Under the pieces are notes generated by a model, which had not been told where the DNA came from, searched no databases, and saw nothing but the letters and a program-made list of their open reading frames with translations. A DNA stretch of 64,000 nt from contig NZ_NEHO01000007.1 in assembly GCF_002113375.1 (NCBI RefSeq), positions 124,001 to 188,000 of the forward strand, written 5' to 3'. The position numbers and the translations under genes are program-made. Origin of the DNA: Pseudomonas sp. R37(2017). GTDB lineage: Bacteria; Pseudomonadota; Gammaproteobacteria; Pseudomonadales; Pseudomonadaceae. Shown piece after piece: positions 29,906 through 39,570 of the stretch (position 1 is its first letter; each line of letters begins with the position of its first letter).

Positions 29906-32125
29906 GTGCCCGACGCCATCCTGCGCCTCGCCCTGCCCTCGCCGCTGCGCCGCCTGTTCGACTACCGCGCTCCGGCCGGCGTCCTGCGCGCCCGGCTGCA
30001 CCCCGGCATGCGCCTGCGGGTGCCGTTCGGCCGGCGCGAGATGATCGGAATACTGGTGGAAGTCACCGACACCAGCGAAGTGCCCGCCGAGAAGCTCAAG
30101 CCAGCCCTGGCCCTGCTCGACGCCACGCCACCGCTGCCGCCGGCGCTGTTCAAACTGTGCCTGTGGACCTCACAGTACTATCAGCACAGCCTGGGCGACA
30201 CCCTGAGCTGGGCGTTGCCGGTCCTGCTGCGCCAGGGTGAGCTGGCCGAGGCACGCCAGGAACGCTTCTGGTCCGTCGCGCCGGGCGCCAGCCTCGATGA
30301 TCCGCGCATCGCCCGCGCCCCGCGCCAGCGCGAGGCCCTGGCCACGCTGGCGCAACATCCCCACGGCGTCGCCCATCAATTGCTGAGCAAATTGATGCTG
30401 AGCAAGGACAGCCTTGATTTGCTGCTGGCCAAGGACCTGGTGCAGATCGAGATCCGTCGGCACGCCCCGGGTGGACGCCATGAACACTGGCTGGCGCAAC
30501 CGGAACTGCCACTGAACCCGGAGCAGCGTGCCGCCTATGAGGCGATTCGCGCCGGTTTTGGCAGTTACCATGCCTTCCTGCTGGCCGGGGTTACCGGCAG
30601 CGGCAAGACCGAAGTCTATTTGCAGTTGATCCGCGAAACCCTGGAGGCCGGCAAGCAAGCGCTGGTGCTGATCCCGGAAATCAACCTGGGCCCGCAGACC
30701 CTGGCGCGCTTCGAACAGCGTTTCAATGCCCGCATCGCGCTGATCCATTCCGGCGTCAATGACCGCGAACGCCTCGATGCCTGGCTGGCCGCCCGGGACG
30801 GCGAGGCCGACATTATTATCGGCACCCGCTCAGCCCTGTTCACGCCGATGAAGAACCCCGGCCTGATCATCATCGACGAAGAGCACGACGGCTCCTATAA
30901 GCAGCAAGAAGGCTTGCGCTATCACGCCCGTGACCTGGCACTGGTACGGGCACGACAGGAAAACATCCCGATCGTCCTCGGCTCCGCCACTCCCTCACTG
31001 GAAAGTCTGCACAACGCCTACACCGGCCGCTATGGACTGCTGCGCCTGAATGAACGCGCCGGCGGTGCCAAGCAGCCGCGCTTCCTGCGCCTGGATGTCA
31101 AAAGTCGACCGTTGGACAGCGGTATTTCCGGGCCAATGCAACAAGCCATCGGCCAGACGCTGGCCGCCGGGCAGCAGGTACTGGTGTTTCTCAACCGCCG
31201 CGGCTTCGCCCCGACCCTGCTGTGCCATGACTGCGGCTGGATGTCCGAGTGCCAGCGCTGTGACGCGCGCATGACCGTGCATCAGCGTTACGGCGAACTG
31301 CGCTGCCACCATTGCGGCTACGTCGAACGCGTGCCGCGCCAGTGCCCGAAATGCAACAAGGTCGATCTGCGCCCCGTTGGCGCCGGCACCGAACGGGCCG
31401 AGGAACGCCTGGCGATTCTGTTCCCGGACTATCCGGTGCTGCGGGTCGACCGCGACAGCACATCGCGCAAGGACGCGATGAACCAGTTGTTCGCGACGAT
31501 TCAAAAAGGCCAACCGTGCATTTTGATCGGCACGCAAATGCTTGCCAAAGGCCACCATTTTCCACGGGTGACGCTGGTGTCGATCCTCGACGCCGACGGC
31601 GGCCTGTTTTCCGGAGACTTCCGCGCCAGCGAGCGCATGGCTCAATTGATCGTCCAGGTCGCAGGCCGTGCCGGCCGCGCCGAAGAACCGGGCAAAGTGA
31701 TTATCCAGACGCACCTGGCCGACCACCCGTTGCTGGTGCAACTGACCGAGCAAGGTTATTTCGCCTTTGCCGAACAGGCCTTGAGCGAACGCCGCGCGGC
31801 CGGCTTGCCGCCGTTCGCGCACCTGGCGCTGCTGCGGGCCGAGGCGCACAAGCCGGGTCAGGCCGAAGGCTTCCTGGATGAGGCGTGCAGCGAGGCAGAG
31901 CGCTTGCTGGCCGAGCAGAATCTGACGGGGATCGAGTTGTTGGGACCGGTCCCGGCACCGATGGAGCGCCGGGCCGGGCGCTATCGAGCGCAACTGTTGC
32001 TGCAGGCTACGGCGCGGGCACCGTTGCATCGATTGCTGGCCGGTTGGTTGATGGTGCTGGAACAGATGCCGAGCGGACGGGCGGTGCGTTGGTCTTTGGA
32101 TGTAGATCCTGTGGATTTATATTGA
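29906..32125 (+). CDS. priA: primosomal replication restart helicase PriA
   Basis: This 739-residue helicase reloads the replisome at stalled forks. The N-terminal 3'-DNA-binding domain is RLFDYRAP..PGMRLRVPFGRR. The helicase core has Walker A GVTGSGKTEVYL (near residue 230), DEEHD and the GSATPS motif. The eight-Cys zinc module runs CHDCGWMSECQRC..CHHCGYVERVPRQCPKC. GTQMLAKGHHFPRVTLV and QVAGRAGRAE are the late helicase motifs. I chose GTG at 29906, which gives the family length; the frame runs upstream into the REP doublet. Confidence 0.96.
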   Translation: MPDAILRLALPSPLRRLFDYRAPAGVLRARLHPGMRLRVPFGRREMIGILVEVTDTSEVPAEKLKPALALLDATPPLPPALFKLCLWTSQYYQHSLGDTLSWALPVLLRQGELAEARQERFWSVAPGASLDDPRIARAPRQREALATLAQHPHGVAHQLLSKLMLSKDSLDLLLAKDLVQIEIRRHAPGGRHEHWLAQPELPLNPEQRAAYEAIRAGFGSYHAFLLAGVTGSGKTEVYLQLIRETLEAGKQALVLIPEINLGPQTLARFEQRFNARIALIHSGVNDRERLDAWLAARDGEADIIIGTRSALFTPMKNPGLIIIDEEHDGSYKQQEGLRYHARDLALVRARQENIPIVLGSATPSLESLHNAYTGRYGLLRLNERAGGAKQPRFLRLDVKSRPLDSGISGPMQQAIGQTLAAGQQVLVFLNRRGFAPTLLCHDCGWMSECQRCDARMTVHQRYGELRCHHCGYVERVPRQCPKCNKVDLRPVGAGTERAEERLAILFPDYPVLRVDRDSTSRKDAMNQLFATIQKGQPCILIGTQMLAKGHHFPRVTLVSILDADGGLFSGDFRASERMAQLIVQVAGRAGRAEEPGKVIIQTHLADHPLLVQLTEQGYFAFAEQALSERRAAGLPPFAHLALLRAEAHKPGQAEGFLDEACSEAERLLAEQNLTGIELLGPVPAPMERRAGRYRAQLLLQATARAPLHRLLAGWLMVLEQMPSGRAVRWSLDVDPVDLY

Positions 32126-32138
32126 TCTGAAGATCGCC

Positions 32139-32215
32139 TTCGCGAGCGGGCTCGCTCCCACATTGGATGACTGTGCGACACAAATCCCCTGTGGGAGCGA
32201 GCCTGCTCGCGAAAG
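32139..32215. repeat. tail-to-tail REP pair
   Basis: Here the order of the arms is reversed: TCGCGAGCGGGCTCGCTCCC comes first, and CCCTGTGGGAGCGAGCCTGC follows after about 25 nt. Their outer (GTGGG) ends face each other. The left arm has a GCGGGC variant and lacks the terminal CAG, so the two halves do not match perfectly. Confidence 0.8.
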
Positions 32216-32345
32216 CGGTCGAATTGTCACCACACATCCACATCCTGCCTGCTAAGGTTGGCAAGCCCGTCTTCGCAACGGATAATGCCCAGTTTTTCCA
32301 CCAGCGCACGATGCGCCGCCGCGCCTGCGGTCGAAAGAGAAGACC

Positions 32346-34082
32346 ATGAAAGACACCATTCGCCAGCTGATCCAACAAGCCATCACCCAACTCGTCAACG
32401 AAGGCGTGTTGCCTGAAGGCCTGTCGCCGGCGATCCAGGTGGAAAATTCCCGCGACAAGAAGAACGGCGATTTCGCCAGCAACATCGCCATGATGCTGGC
32501 CAAGCCGGCCGGCATGAAGCCCCGCGATCTGGCGGAAAAAATCATCGCCGCGCTGCCGGCTGACGAAAACGTCGCCAAGACCGAAATCGCCGGCCCAGGC
32601 TTCCTGAACTTCTTCCAGAACACCGACGCCCTGGCGGCTCGCCTGGACGCGGCCCTGGCCGACGCCCACATCGGCGTGCGCAAGGCCGGTCCGGTACAGC
32701 GCACCGTGGTCGACCTGTCGGCACCGAACCTGGCCAAAGAGATGCACGTCGGCCACCTGCGCTCGACCATCATCGGCGACGGCGTGGCCCGCGTTCTCGA
32801 ATTCCTCGGCGACACCGTGATCCGTCAGAACCACGTCGGCGACTGGGGCACCCAGTTCGGCATGCTGATGGCTTACCTGCAGGAAAACCCGATCACCAGC
32901 GACGAACTGTCGGACCTGGAAAACTTCTACCGTGCCGCCAAGCAGCGCTTTGACGAGTCCGAAGAGTTCGCCGACCGCGCCCGTGGCCTGGTGGTCAAGT
33001 TGCAGGCCGGCGATGCCGACTGCCTGGCGCTTTGGACCAGGTTCAAGGACATCTCGCTGTCGCACTGCCAGAAAATCTACGAACTGCTCAACGTCAAACT
33101 GACCATGGCCGACGTGATGGGCGAAAGCGCCTACAACGATGACCTGATCAACGTGGTCAACGATCTGAAGGCCGCGGGCATGCTGGTCGAGAGCAACGGC
33201 GCCCAGTGCGTGTTCCTCGACGAATTCAAGAATGCCGAGGGCGATCCGCTGCCGGTGATCATCGTCAAGGCAGACGGCGGCTACCTCTACGCCACCACCG
33301 ACCTGGCGGCCGTGCGCTACCGCAGCGGCAAGCTCAAGGCAGATCGCGCGCTGTACTTCGTCGACCAGCGCCAGGCCCTGCACTTCCAGCAAGTGTTCGC
33401 CGTGGCGCGCAAGGCTGGTTTCGTGACCCATCCGATGGAAATCGAACACATGGGCTTCGGTACCATGAACGGCGCCGACGGCCGCCCGTTCAAGACCCGC
33501 GATGGCGGCACCGTGAAGCTGATCGACCTGCTGACCGAAGCCCGGGAACGCGCCTATACACTGGTCAAGGACAAGAACCCGGAACTGGCTGAAGCCGAGC
33601 TGCGCAACATCGCCAAAGTCGTGGGCATCGGCGCTGTAAAATATGCCGACCTGTCCAAGCACCGCACCAGTGACTACAGCTTCAACTTCGACCTGATGCT
33701 CAACTTCGAAGGCAACACCGCGCCGTACCTGCTGTACGCCTACACCCGCGTCGCCGGCGTGTTCCGCAAGCTCGGCAAGGACTTCAGCGAAGTCGACGGC
33801 CAGATCGTCCTGGAAGCGCCGCACGAGCACGAACTGGCGGCGAAACTGGCGCAGTTCGGTGAAATCCTGAACAACGTGTCCGAAAAAGGCACCCCGCACA
33901 TCCTCTGCACTTACCTGTACGACGTCGCCGGCCTGTTCTCCAGCTTCTACGAGAACTGCCCGATCCTCGCCGCCGACACCCCGGCACAAATGCAGAGCCG
34001 CCTGCGCCTTGCCGCGCTGACCGGACGCACCCTCAAGCAAGGCCTGGAACTCTTGGGCCTGGAAACTCTGGAGCGTATGTAA
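32346..34082 (+). CDS. argS: arginyl-tRNA synthetase
   Basis: This 578-residue class I synthetase charges tRNA-Arg. The N-terminal additional domain is followed by [21 protein letters not shown], with HVGH as the HIGH motif. The catalytic core follows, then the C-terminal anticodon-binding domain ([16 protein letters not shown] onward). A good AGAGAAG ribosome site precedes ATG at 32346. The next gene starts 1 bp after its stop. Confidence 0.97.
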   Translation: MKDTIRQLIQQAITQLVNEGVLPEGLSPAIQVENSRDKKNGDFASNIAMMLAKPAGMKPRDLAEKIIAALPADENVAKTEIAGPGFLNFFQNTDALAARLDAALADAHIGVRKAGPVQRTVVDLSAPNLAKEMHVGHLRSTIIGDGVARVLEFLGDTVIRQNHVGDWGTQFGMLMAYLQENPITSDELSDLENFYRAAKQRFDESEEFADRARGLVVKLQAGDADCLALWTRFKDISLSHCQKIYELLNVKLTMADVMGESAYNDDLINVVNDLKAAGMLVESNGAQCVFLDEFKNAEGDPLPVIIVKADGGYLYATTDLAAVRYRSGKLKADRALYFVDQRQALHFQQVFAVARKAGFVTHPMEIEHMGFGTMNGADGRPFKTRDGGTVKLIDLLTEARERAYTLVKDKNPELAEAELRNIAKVVGIGAVKYADLSKHRTSDYSFNFDLMLNFEGNTAPYLLYAYTRVAGVFRKLGKDFSEVDGQIVLEAPHEHELAAKLAQFGEILNNVSEKGTPHILCTYLYDVAGLFSSFYENCPILAADTPAQMQSRLRLAALTGRTLKQGLELLGLETLERM

Positions 34083-34083
34083 G

Positions 34084-34797
34084 TTGGCTGCCAAGAAAAA
34101 ACCTGCACCCAAGCGTGGCGCCAGCCGTTACCAAGCTCCTGCAAAGCAACCGATCCCGGGCTGGCTGTGGATGGCCATCGGCCTGACGGTCGGCGCTTTC
34201 ATCGTGTTTCTGATGAAACTGGAACCGGGCAAGGGCAGCGACACGGTCAAGCGTGAAAAGGTCGAGCAACAGCAACAGCAGAAAGCCAGCAAGGTCGCCG
34301 AAGCCAACAAGACCCCGCCGAGCCCGACGCAACCGGTGAAGCCGAAGTACGACTTCTACACCTTGCTGCCGGAATCGGAAGTCATCGTGCCGCCGGATGC
34401 CGTGCCGGAGAAAACCCTGCCGACGCCACAAGTGCCGGCCATTCCGACCACGCCGGTGACCCCGGCCGAAGCGGCGAAGATCGACACGGCCCGCGCCCAG
34501 GCGGCCCTGGCCGGGATCACGCCACCACCAGCGCCTCCGGTCAAGGCGGCACCGGTGACCAAGTTCTTCCTGCAGGCCGGCTCGTTCCGCAAGGAAGCTG
34601 ACGCGGACAAGGTACGCGCGCAGATCATCCTGCTCGGCCAGGCTGTGGCGGTCGAGTCCGGGACGGTGAAGGACGAAACCTGGTATCGGGTATTGGTCGG
34701 ACCGTTCAGCAACCGCGAACAACTGACCACAGCGCAGAAACAACTGTCGGGCGCCGGTTTCAGCAACTTGCTGTTACAACAACGCCAGAGCCGTTGA
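34084..34797 (+). CDS. FtsN-like SPOR-domain protein
   Basis: This 237-residue protein has a basic cytoplasmic tail (AAKKKPAPKRGASRYQ) and one membrane helix (WLWMAIGLTVGAFIVFLM, about 27-44). A Gln/Pro-rich periplasmic linker and a C-terminal SPOR domain (KFFLQAGSFRKEADADKVRA..WYRVLVGPFSNRE) follow. This topology is that of FtsN, the late divisome activator, and its position after argS and before hslVU is the usual ftsN place. The start is TTG, one base after the argS stop, with GGAGCG inside the argS end as ribosome site. Confidence 0.85.
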   Translation: MAAKKKPAPKRGASRYQAPAKQPIPGWLWMAIGLTVGAFIVFLMKLEPGKGSDTVKREKVEQQQQQKASKVAEANKTPPSPTQPVKPKYDFYTLLPESEVIVPPDAVPEKTLPTPQVPAIPTTPVTPAEAAKIDTARAQAALAGITPPPAPPVKAAPVTKFFLQAGSFRKEADADKVRAQIILLGQAVAVESGTVKDETWYRVLVGPFSNREQLTTAQKQLSGAGFSNLLLQQRQSR

Positions 34798-34825
34798 CCC
34801 CCCTTCAGAACCACCGCGCCACCGT

Positions 34826-34892
34826 TTTCGCGAGCAGGCTCGCTCCCACAGGGTTCGTGCATATCCTGTGGGAGCGAGCCTGCTCGCGAAGG
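34826..34892. repeat. tail-to-tail REP pair
   Basis: TCGCGAGCAGGCTCGCTCCC is followed after about 20 nt by CCTGTGGGAGCGAGCCTGCT, so the outer ends face inward. The two arms match each other exactly in subtype. It lies between ftsN-like and hslV, upstream of the heat-shock promoter. Confidence 0.85.
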
Positions 34893-34954
34893 CATTCTGA
34901 TTAACACTACAGTCCCGTCTGTCTCACACCACTCGTCCCCTCTCCCTCCCTGCA

Positions 34955-34982
34955 GTTGAAATCCACTCCACCACCCCCATAT
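34955..34982 (+). promoter_or_regulatory. sigma-32 (RpoH) heat-shock promoter of hslVU
   Basis: GTTGAAA (34955-34961) and CCCCATAT (34975-34982) are separated by 13 nt, a near-consensus RpoH promoter (CTTGAAA-N11-16-CCCCATNT). Transcription would begin near 34989, leaving a short leader with GGAGA before the hslV start at 35029. This also argues against the ATG at 34981 as a translation start. Confidence 0.85.
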
Positions 34983-35028
34983 GGGTTGGCATAAGGCATT
35001 TTCGCCCCGCTGCGTGGAGACTCTTCCC

Positions 35029-35559
35029 TTGACCACCATCGTTTCAGTTCGCCGCCACGGCAAAGTCGTCATGGGCGGCGACGGCCAGGTTTCCCTTGGC
35101 AATACCGTGATGAAAGGCAACGCGAAAAAAGTTCGTCGCCTGTACCACGGCCAGGTCATCGCCGGGTTTGCCGGCGCCACCGCTGACGCCTTTACCCTCT
35201 TCGAGCGCTTCGAAGGCCAGTTGGAGAAACATCAAGGGCACCTGGTTCGCGCCGCTGTCGAACTCGCCAAAGAATGGCGCACCGACCGATCCCTGAGCCG
35301 CCTCGAAGCCATGCTCGCCGTCGCCAACAAAGACGCCTCCCTGATCATCACCGGCAACGGCGACGTGGTCGAACCTGAAGACGGCCTGATCGCCATGGGT
35401 TCCGGTGGCGCCTACGCTCAGGCAGCCGCCAGCGCGCTGCTGAAAAAGACTGATCTGTCGGCCCGGGAAATCGTCGAAACCGCCCTCGGTATCGCCGGCG
35501 ACATCTGTGTATTCACCAACCACACCCAGACCATCGAGGAGCAGGACTGCGCCGAATAA
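35029..35559 (+). CDS. hslV: ATP-dependent protease subunit HslV
   Basis: This 176-residue peptidase of the ClpQ/proteasome-beta type has [20 protein letters not shown] after the start, so Thr becomes the N-terminal nucleophile once Met is removed. The [15 protein letters not shown] segment is intact. I chose TTG at 35029 because the mature enzyme must begin TT, GGAGA is well placed, and an upstream ATG at 34981 falls in the promoter. It forms a double hexamer capped by HslU, encoded 55 bp downstream. Confidence 0.95.
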   Translation: MTTIVSVRRHGKVVMGGDGQVSLGNTVMKGNAKKVRRLYHGQVIAGFAGATADAFTLFERFEGQLEKHQGHLVRAAVELAKEWRTDRSLSRLEAMLAVANKDASLIITGNGDVVEPEDGLIAMGSGGAYAQAAASALLKKTDLSAREIVETALGIAGDICVFTNHTQTIEEQDCAE

Positions 35560-35614
35560 GCCCGTGCAGCCCATCGCACCACGGCCCATTCTTGCTTGAG
35601 GTCCACTGAATATT

Positions 35615-36952
35615 ATGTCCATGACTCCCCGTGAAATCGTCCACGAACTCAACCGCCACATCATTGGCCAGGACGATGCCAAGCGCGCCGTCGCCATTGC
35701 CTTGCGCAACCGCTGGCGCCGCATGCAACTGCCTGAAGAGCTGCGCGTTGAAGTAACGCCAAAGAACATCCTGATGATCGGCCCGACCGGTGTCGGTAAA
35801 ACCGAGATCGCCCGTCGCCTGGCCAAACTGGCCAATGCGCCGTTCATCAAGGTCGAAGCGACCAAATTCACCGAAGTCGGCTATGTCGGCCGCGACGTCG
35901 AATCGATCATTCGTGATCTGGCCGATGCGGCGATCAAGCTGCTGCGCGAGCAGGAAATCGTCAAGGTTCGCCACCGCGCCGAAGATGCCGCCGAAGAACG
36001 CATCCTCGATGCGTTGCTGCCCCCGGCACGCATGGGCTTCGGCAATGACGACGCCCCGACTGCCGATTCCAACACCCGTCAGCTGTTCCGCAAGCGCCTG
36101 CGCGAAGGCCAGCTGGATGACAAGGAGATCGAAATCGAAGTCGCCGAAATGGCCGGCGTCGACATCTCCGCGCCACCGGGCATGGAAGAAATGACCAACC
36201 AGTTGCAGAGCCTGTTCGCCAACATGGGCAAGGGCAAGAAGAAGGCCCGCAAGCTCAAGGTCAAAGAAGCGCTGAAGATGGTGCGCGACGAAGAAGCCAG
36301 CCGCCTGGTCAACGACGAAGAATTGAAGGCCAAGGCCCTGGAGGCCGTCGAGCAGCACGGCATCGTGTTCATCGACGAAATCGACAAGGTCGCCAAGCGT
36401 GGCAACTCCGGTGGCGTGGATGTATCCCGCGAAGGCGTGCAGCGCGACCTGCTGCCGCTGATCGAAGGCTGCACCGTCAACACCAAGCTGGGCATGGTCA
36501 AGACCGACCACATTCTGTTCATCGCTTCCGGTGCATTCCACCTGAGCAAGCCGAGCGATCTGGTGCCGGAGCTGCAAGGCCGCCTGCCGATCCGTGTCGA
36601 ACTCAAGGCCCTGAGCCCTGAAGATTTCGAACGCATCCTCAGTGAGCCTCACGCCTCTCTCACCGAGCAATATTGCGCGCTGTTGAAAACCGAAGGCCTG
36701 GGTATCGAGTTCCAGCCAAGCGGTATCAAGCGCATCGCCGAGATTGCCTGGCAGGTCAACGAGAAAACCGAAAACATCGGTGCCCGTCGCCTGCACACCC
36801 TGCTCGAGCGCCTGCTCGAAGAGGTGTCGTTCAGCGCCGGCGACCTGGCCAGCGCCCATGACGACAAGGTGATCCAGATCGACGCCGACTACGTCAACAG
36901 CCATCTGGGTGAATTGGCGCAGAACGAAGACCTGTCCCGTTATATCCTGTAA
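35615..36952 (+). CDS. hslU: HslUV protease ATPase subunit HslU
   Basis: This 445-residue AAA+ unfoldase has Walker [16 protein letters not shown], Walker [12 protein letters not shown], the family GYVGRDVES pore-loop segment, and the long I-domain insertion (about 110-240). The C-terminus ends LSRYIL, the tail that docks into HslV. It is co-transcribed with hslV under the heat-shock promoter. Confidence 0.97.
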   Translation: MSMTPREIVHELNRHIIGQDDAKRAVAIALRNRWRRMQLPEELRVEVTPKNILMIGPTGVGKTEIARRLAKLANAPFIKVEATKFTEVGYVGRDVESIIRDLADAAIKLLREQEIVKVRHRAEDAAEERILDALLPPARMGFGNDDAPTADSNTRQLFRKRLREGQLDDKEIEIEVAEMAGVDISAPPGMEEMTNQLQSLFANMGKGKKKARKLKVKEALKMVRDEEASRLVNDEELKAKALEAVEQHGIVFIDEIDKVAKRGNSGGVDVSREGVQRDLLPLIEGCTVNTKLGMVKTDHILFIASGAFHLSKPSDLVPELQGRLPIRVELKALSPEDFERILSEPHASLTEQYCALLKTEGLGIEFQPSGIKRIAEIAWQVNEKTENIGARRLHTLLERLLEEVSFSAGDLASAHDDKVIQIDADYVNSHLGELAQNEDLSRYIL

Positions 36953-36959
36953 GCCAAGA

Positions 36960-37063
36960 CCTGTAGGAGCGAGCAAGCTCGCGATGGCGTATCAGGCGAC
37001 GCGGGCCTACAGACAGCCCGCGTCATCGTTGACCTCCTTCGCGAGCTTGCTCGCTCCTACAGG
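36960..37063. repeat. REP doublet (REPIN), GTAGG subtype
   Basis: The left arm CTGTAGGAGCGAGCAAGCTC and the exact inverted right arm flank about 55 nt that contains its own imperfect palindrome (GACGCGGGC..GCCCGCGTC). It lies between hslU and the DUF971 gene. Confidence 0.9.
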
Positions 37064-37089
37064 GTTCCATCCTCAACGGAACTTTGGCC

Positions 37090-37461
37090 ATGATCCCTAC
37101 CGACATCAAACTGCACAAAGCCTCGAAAACCCTGTCGCTGAAATACGCGTCCGGCGAGGAATACACCCTGCCCGCCGAGTTCCTGCGCGTGCACTCTCCC
37201 TCCGCCGAGGTCCAGGGCCACGGCAAACCCATCCTGCAATTTGGCAAGATCAACGTCGGCCTGACGAAGATAGAACCGGCCGGTCAGTACGCCTTGAAAC
37301 TGACCTTCGACGACGGCCATGACAGCGGCCTGTTCACCTGGGAATACCTCTACGAGCTGGGGCGACGTTATGACGCACTCTGGGAGGATTATCTTGCCGA
37401 GCTCAAAGCCGCCGGAAAAAGCCGCGACCCGAACGAATCCGTCGTCAAGCTGATGCTCTAG
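37090..37461 (+). CDS. DUF971 (GBBH-like N-terminal domain) protein
   Basis: This 123-residue protein of DUF971, a small beta-rich domain also found at the N-terminus of gamma-butyrobetaine hydroxylase, has LSLKYASGEEYTLPAEFLRVHSPSAE and LFTWEYLYELG. Role unknown; a link to iron-sulfur or protein maturation has been suggested for relatives. The start may be TTG at 37084 or ATG at 37090; the latter is better spaced from ACGGA. It stands between hslU and phaC1, as in other pseudomonads. Confidence 0.85.
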   Translation: MIPTDIKLHKASKTLSLKYASGEEYTLPAEFLRVHSPSAEVQGHGKPILQFGKINVGLTKIEPAGQYALKLTFDDGHDSGLFTWEYLYELGRRYDALWEDYLAELKAAGKSRDPNESVVKLML

Positions 37462-37559
37462 TCCGAGCCTCTTGCTCTTTAGAGCGCATTTTCTAATTTC
37501 ATCTGTTTGAATGCTCCGCTCCAGGGCCACCGATTGGCCTGCTTGCGAAAAAAATTAAA

Positions 37560-37691
37560 CTCGGGTAACCAATGGAACTGGCAAGTTCCCTGCAGTGCTC
37601 TCTGTGAACAAAAAGCAGCGATGCAGTATTAACAGTCACCCGAGCAGCAGTACCTGGCATTGGTTGTGTGACTGCACAGCAGGACCCGGGT
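37560..37691 (+). promoter_or_regulatory. phaC1 upstream region with several inverted half-sites
   Basis: In the 259-bp gap before phaC1 I see perfect inverted pairs: CTCGGGT (37560-37566) with ACCCGAG (37638-37644), AACCAATG (37567-37574) with CATTGGTT (37658-37665), CAGTCAC (37633-37639) with GTGACTG (37668-37674), plus the palindrome ACCCGGGT (37684-37691). The order of the first two pairs is interleaved rather than nested, so protein binding is more likely than one RNA hairpin. PhaD is a plausible binder, but this is inference. Confidence 0.4.
37578..37594 (+). promoter_or_regulatory. candidate sigma-54 promoter of phaC1
   Basis: CTGGCAAGTTCCCTGCA has GG and GC elements spaced as in -24/-12 promoters (consensus TGGCACG-N4-TTGC), with two deviations. 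An RpoN-type promoter before phaC1 has been described in P. aeruginosa. It overlaps a GGAACT/AGTTCC inverted repeat. Confidence 0.45.
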
Positions 37692-37720
37692 ACTCGTCTC
37701 AGGACAATGGAGCGTCGTAG

Positions 37721-39400
37721 ATGAGTAACAAGAATAACGATGACTTGAAGCAGCAAGCCTCCGAAAACACCTTGGGGCTGAATCCTGTCGTTGGATTGCG
37801 TGGAAAAGATCTACTGGCTTCTGCTCGCATGGTGCTCAGACAGGCCATCAAACAACCGATTCACAGCGCAAAGCATGTCGCTCATTTCGGCCTTGAGCTC
37901 AAGAACGTACTGTTAGGCAAATCCGAGCTGCTACCGAACAGCGATGACCGTCGCTTTGCCGATCCGGCCTGGAGCCAGAACCCGCTTTACAAACGTTATT
38001 TGCAAACCTACCTGGCGTGGCGCAAGGAGCTCCACGACTGGATCGACGACAGCAACCTGCCGGCCAAGGACGTCAGTCGCGGCCACTTCGTGATCAACCT
38101 CATGACCGAAGCCTTCGCCCCGACCAACACGGCGGCCAACCCGGCGGCGGTCAAACGCTTCTTCGAAACCGGTGGTAAAAGCCTGCTCGACGGCCTCTCG
38201 CATCTGGCCAAGGACCTGGTACACAACGGCGGCATGCCGAGCCAGGTCAACATGGGCGCATTCGAGGTCGGCAAGACCCTGGCCGTGACCGAAGGTGCAG
38301 TGGTGTTTCGCAACGATGTGCTGGAGCTGATCCAGTACAAGCCCATCACCGAACAGGTGCACGAACGCCCGCTGCTGGTGGTGCCACCGCAAATCAACAA
38401 GTTCTACGTTTTCGACCTCAGCCCGGAGAAAAGCCTGGCGCGGTTCTGCCTGCGCAGCAACGTGCAAACCTTCATCGTCAGTTGGCGCAATCCGACCAAG
38501 GAGCAGCGCGAGTGGGGTCTGTCGACTTACATCGAGGCGCTCAAGGAAGCGGTCGACGTGGTCACTGCGATCACCGGCAGCAAGGACGTGAACATGCTCG
38601 GCGCCTGCTCCGGCGGTATCACCTGCACCGCGCTGCTGGGCCATTACGCAGCGATTGGCGAAAACAAGGTCAACGCCCTCACCCTGCTGGTCAGCGTGCT
38701 CGACACCACCCTGGACAGCGATGTGGCGCTGTTCGTCGATGAGCAAACCCTCGAAAGCGCCAAGCGCCACTCCTATCAGGCCGGCGTGCTGGAAGGCCGC
38801 GACATGGCGAAAGTCTTCGCCTGGATGCGTCCCAACGACCTGATCTGGAACTACTGGGTCAATAATTACCTGTTGGGCAACGAACCACCGGTGTTCGACA
38901 TCCTGTTCTGGAACAACGACACCACCCGGTTACCGGCGGCGTTCCACGGCGACCTGATTGAAATGTTCAAAAGCAACCCATTGATTCGTCCGAATGCACT
39001 GGAAGTGTGCGGCACGCCGATCGATCTGAAGCAGGTCACTGCCGATATCTTTTCCCTGGCCGGGACCAGCGATCACATCACCCCGTGGCGCTCCTGCTAC
39101 AAGTCGGCGCAACTGTTCGGCGGCAATGTTGAATTCGTGCTGTCCAGCAGTGGGCATATCCAGAGCATTCTGAACCCGCCGGGCAATCCGAAATCGCGCT
39201 ACATGACCAGCACCGAAATGACCGCCAATGCCGATGACTGGCAGGTAGAGTCGACCAAGCACGCCGATTCGTGGTGGCTGCATTGGCAGGCCTGGCTGGC
39301 ACAGCGTTCGGGCAACTTGAAAAAAGCGCCGTTGAAATTGGGCAACAAAGCCAATCCAGCGGGTGAAGCAGCACCAGGCACCTATGTGCACGAGCGGTAA
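37721..39400 (+). CDS. phaC1: class II PHA synthase 1
   Basis: This 559-residue enzyme polymerises (R)-3-hydroxyacyl-CoA of medium chain length on PHA granules. The alpha/beta-hydrolase core has the lipase-like box GACSGG carrying the catalytic Cys. The Asp is in the DHITPW segment region and the His in SSGHIQSILNPPGNP. The C-terminus GEAAPGTYVHER is typical. It is the first gene of phaC1ZC2D. It shares the same fold and length with phaC2 at 40540. AATGGAGCG precedes the start as ribosome site. Confidence 0.97.
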   Translation: MSNKNNDDLKQQASENTLGLNPVVGLRGKDLLASARMVLRQAIKQPIHSAKHVAHFGLELKNVLLGKSELLPNSDDRRFADPAWSQNPLYKRYLQTYLAWRKELHDWIDDSNLPAKDVSRGHFVINLMTEAFAPTNTAANPAAVKRFFETGGKSLLDGLSHLAKDLVHNGGMPSQVNMGAFEVGKTLAVTEGAVVFRNDVLELIQYKPITEQVHERPLLVVPPQINKFYVFDLSPEKSLARFCLRSNVQTFIVSWRNPTKEQREWGLSTYIEALKEAVDVVTAITGSKDVNMLGACSGGITCTALLGHYAAIGENKVNALTLLVSVLDTTLDSDVALFVDEQTLESAKRHSYQAGVLEGRDMAKVFAWMRPNDLIWNYWVNNYLLGNEPPVFDILFWNNDTTRLPAAFHGDLIEMFKSNPLIRPNALEVCGTPIDLKQVTADIFSLAGTSDHITPWRSCYKSAQLFGGNVEFVLSSSGHIQSILNPPGNPKSRYMTSTEMTANADDWQVESTKHADSWWLHWQAWLAQRSGNLKKAPLKLGNKANPAGEAAPGTYVHER

Positions 39401-39420
39401 CTGACACACCTCGCCCTACC

Positions 39421-39525
39421 CCTGTAGGAGCGAGCAAGCTCGCGATGGAGTCCGGAGCACCGCGGGGTATCAGATGCCCCGAGTTTTCGTTGACGTCCAT
39501 CGCGAGCATGCTCGCTCCTACAGGG
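39421..39525. repeat. REP doublet (REPIN), GTAGG subtype
   Basis: The arms CCTGTAGGAGCGAGCAAGCT and AGCATGCTCGCTCCTACAGG differ only in the two innermost bases (AA versus AT). It is located in the phaC1-phaZ gap inside the pha operon. Confidence 0.88.
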
Positions 39526-39570
39526 GGAGAGGGACGGGGAAGAACTTGAGAGACCCACAGGGCCAGAAGC

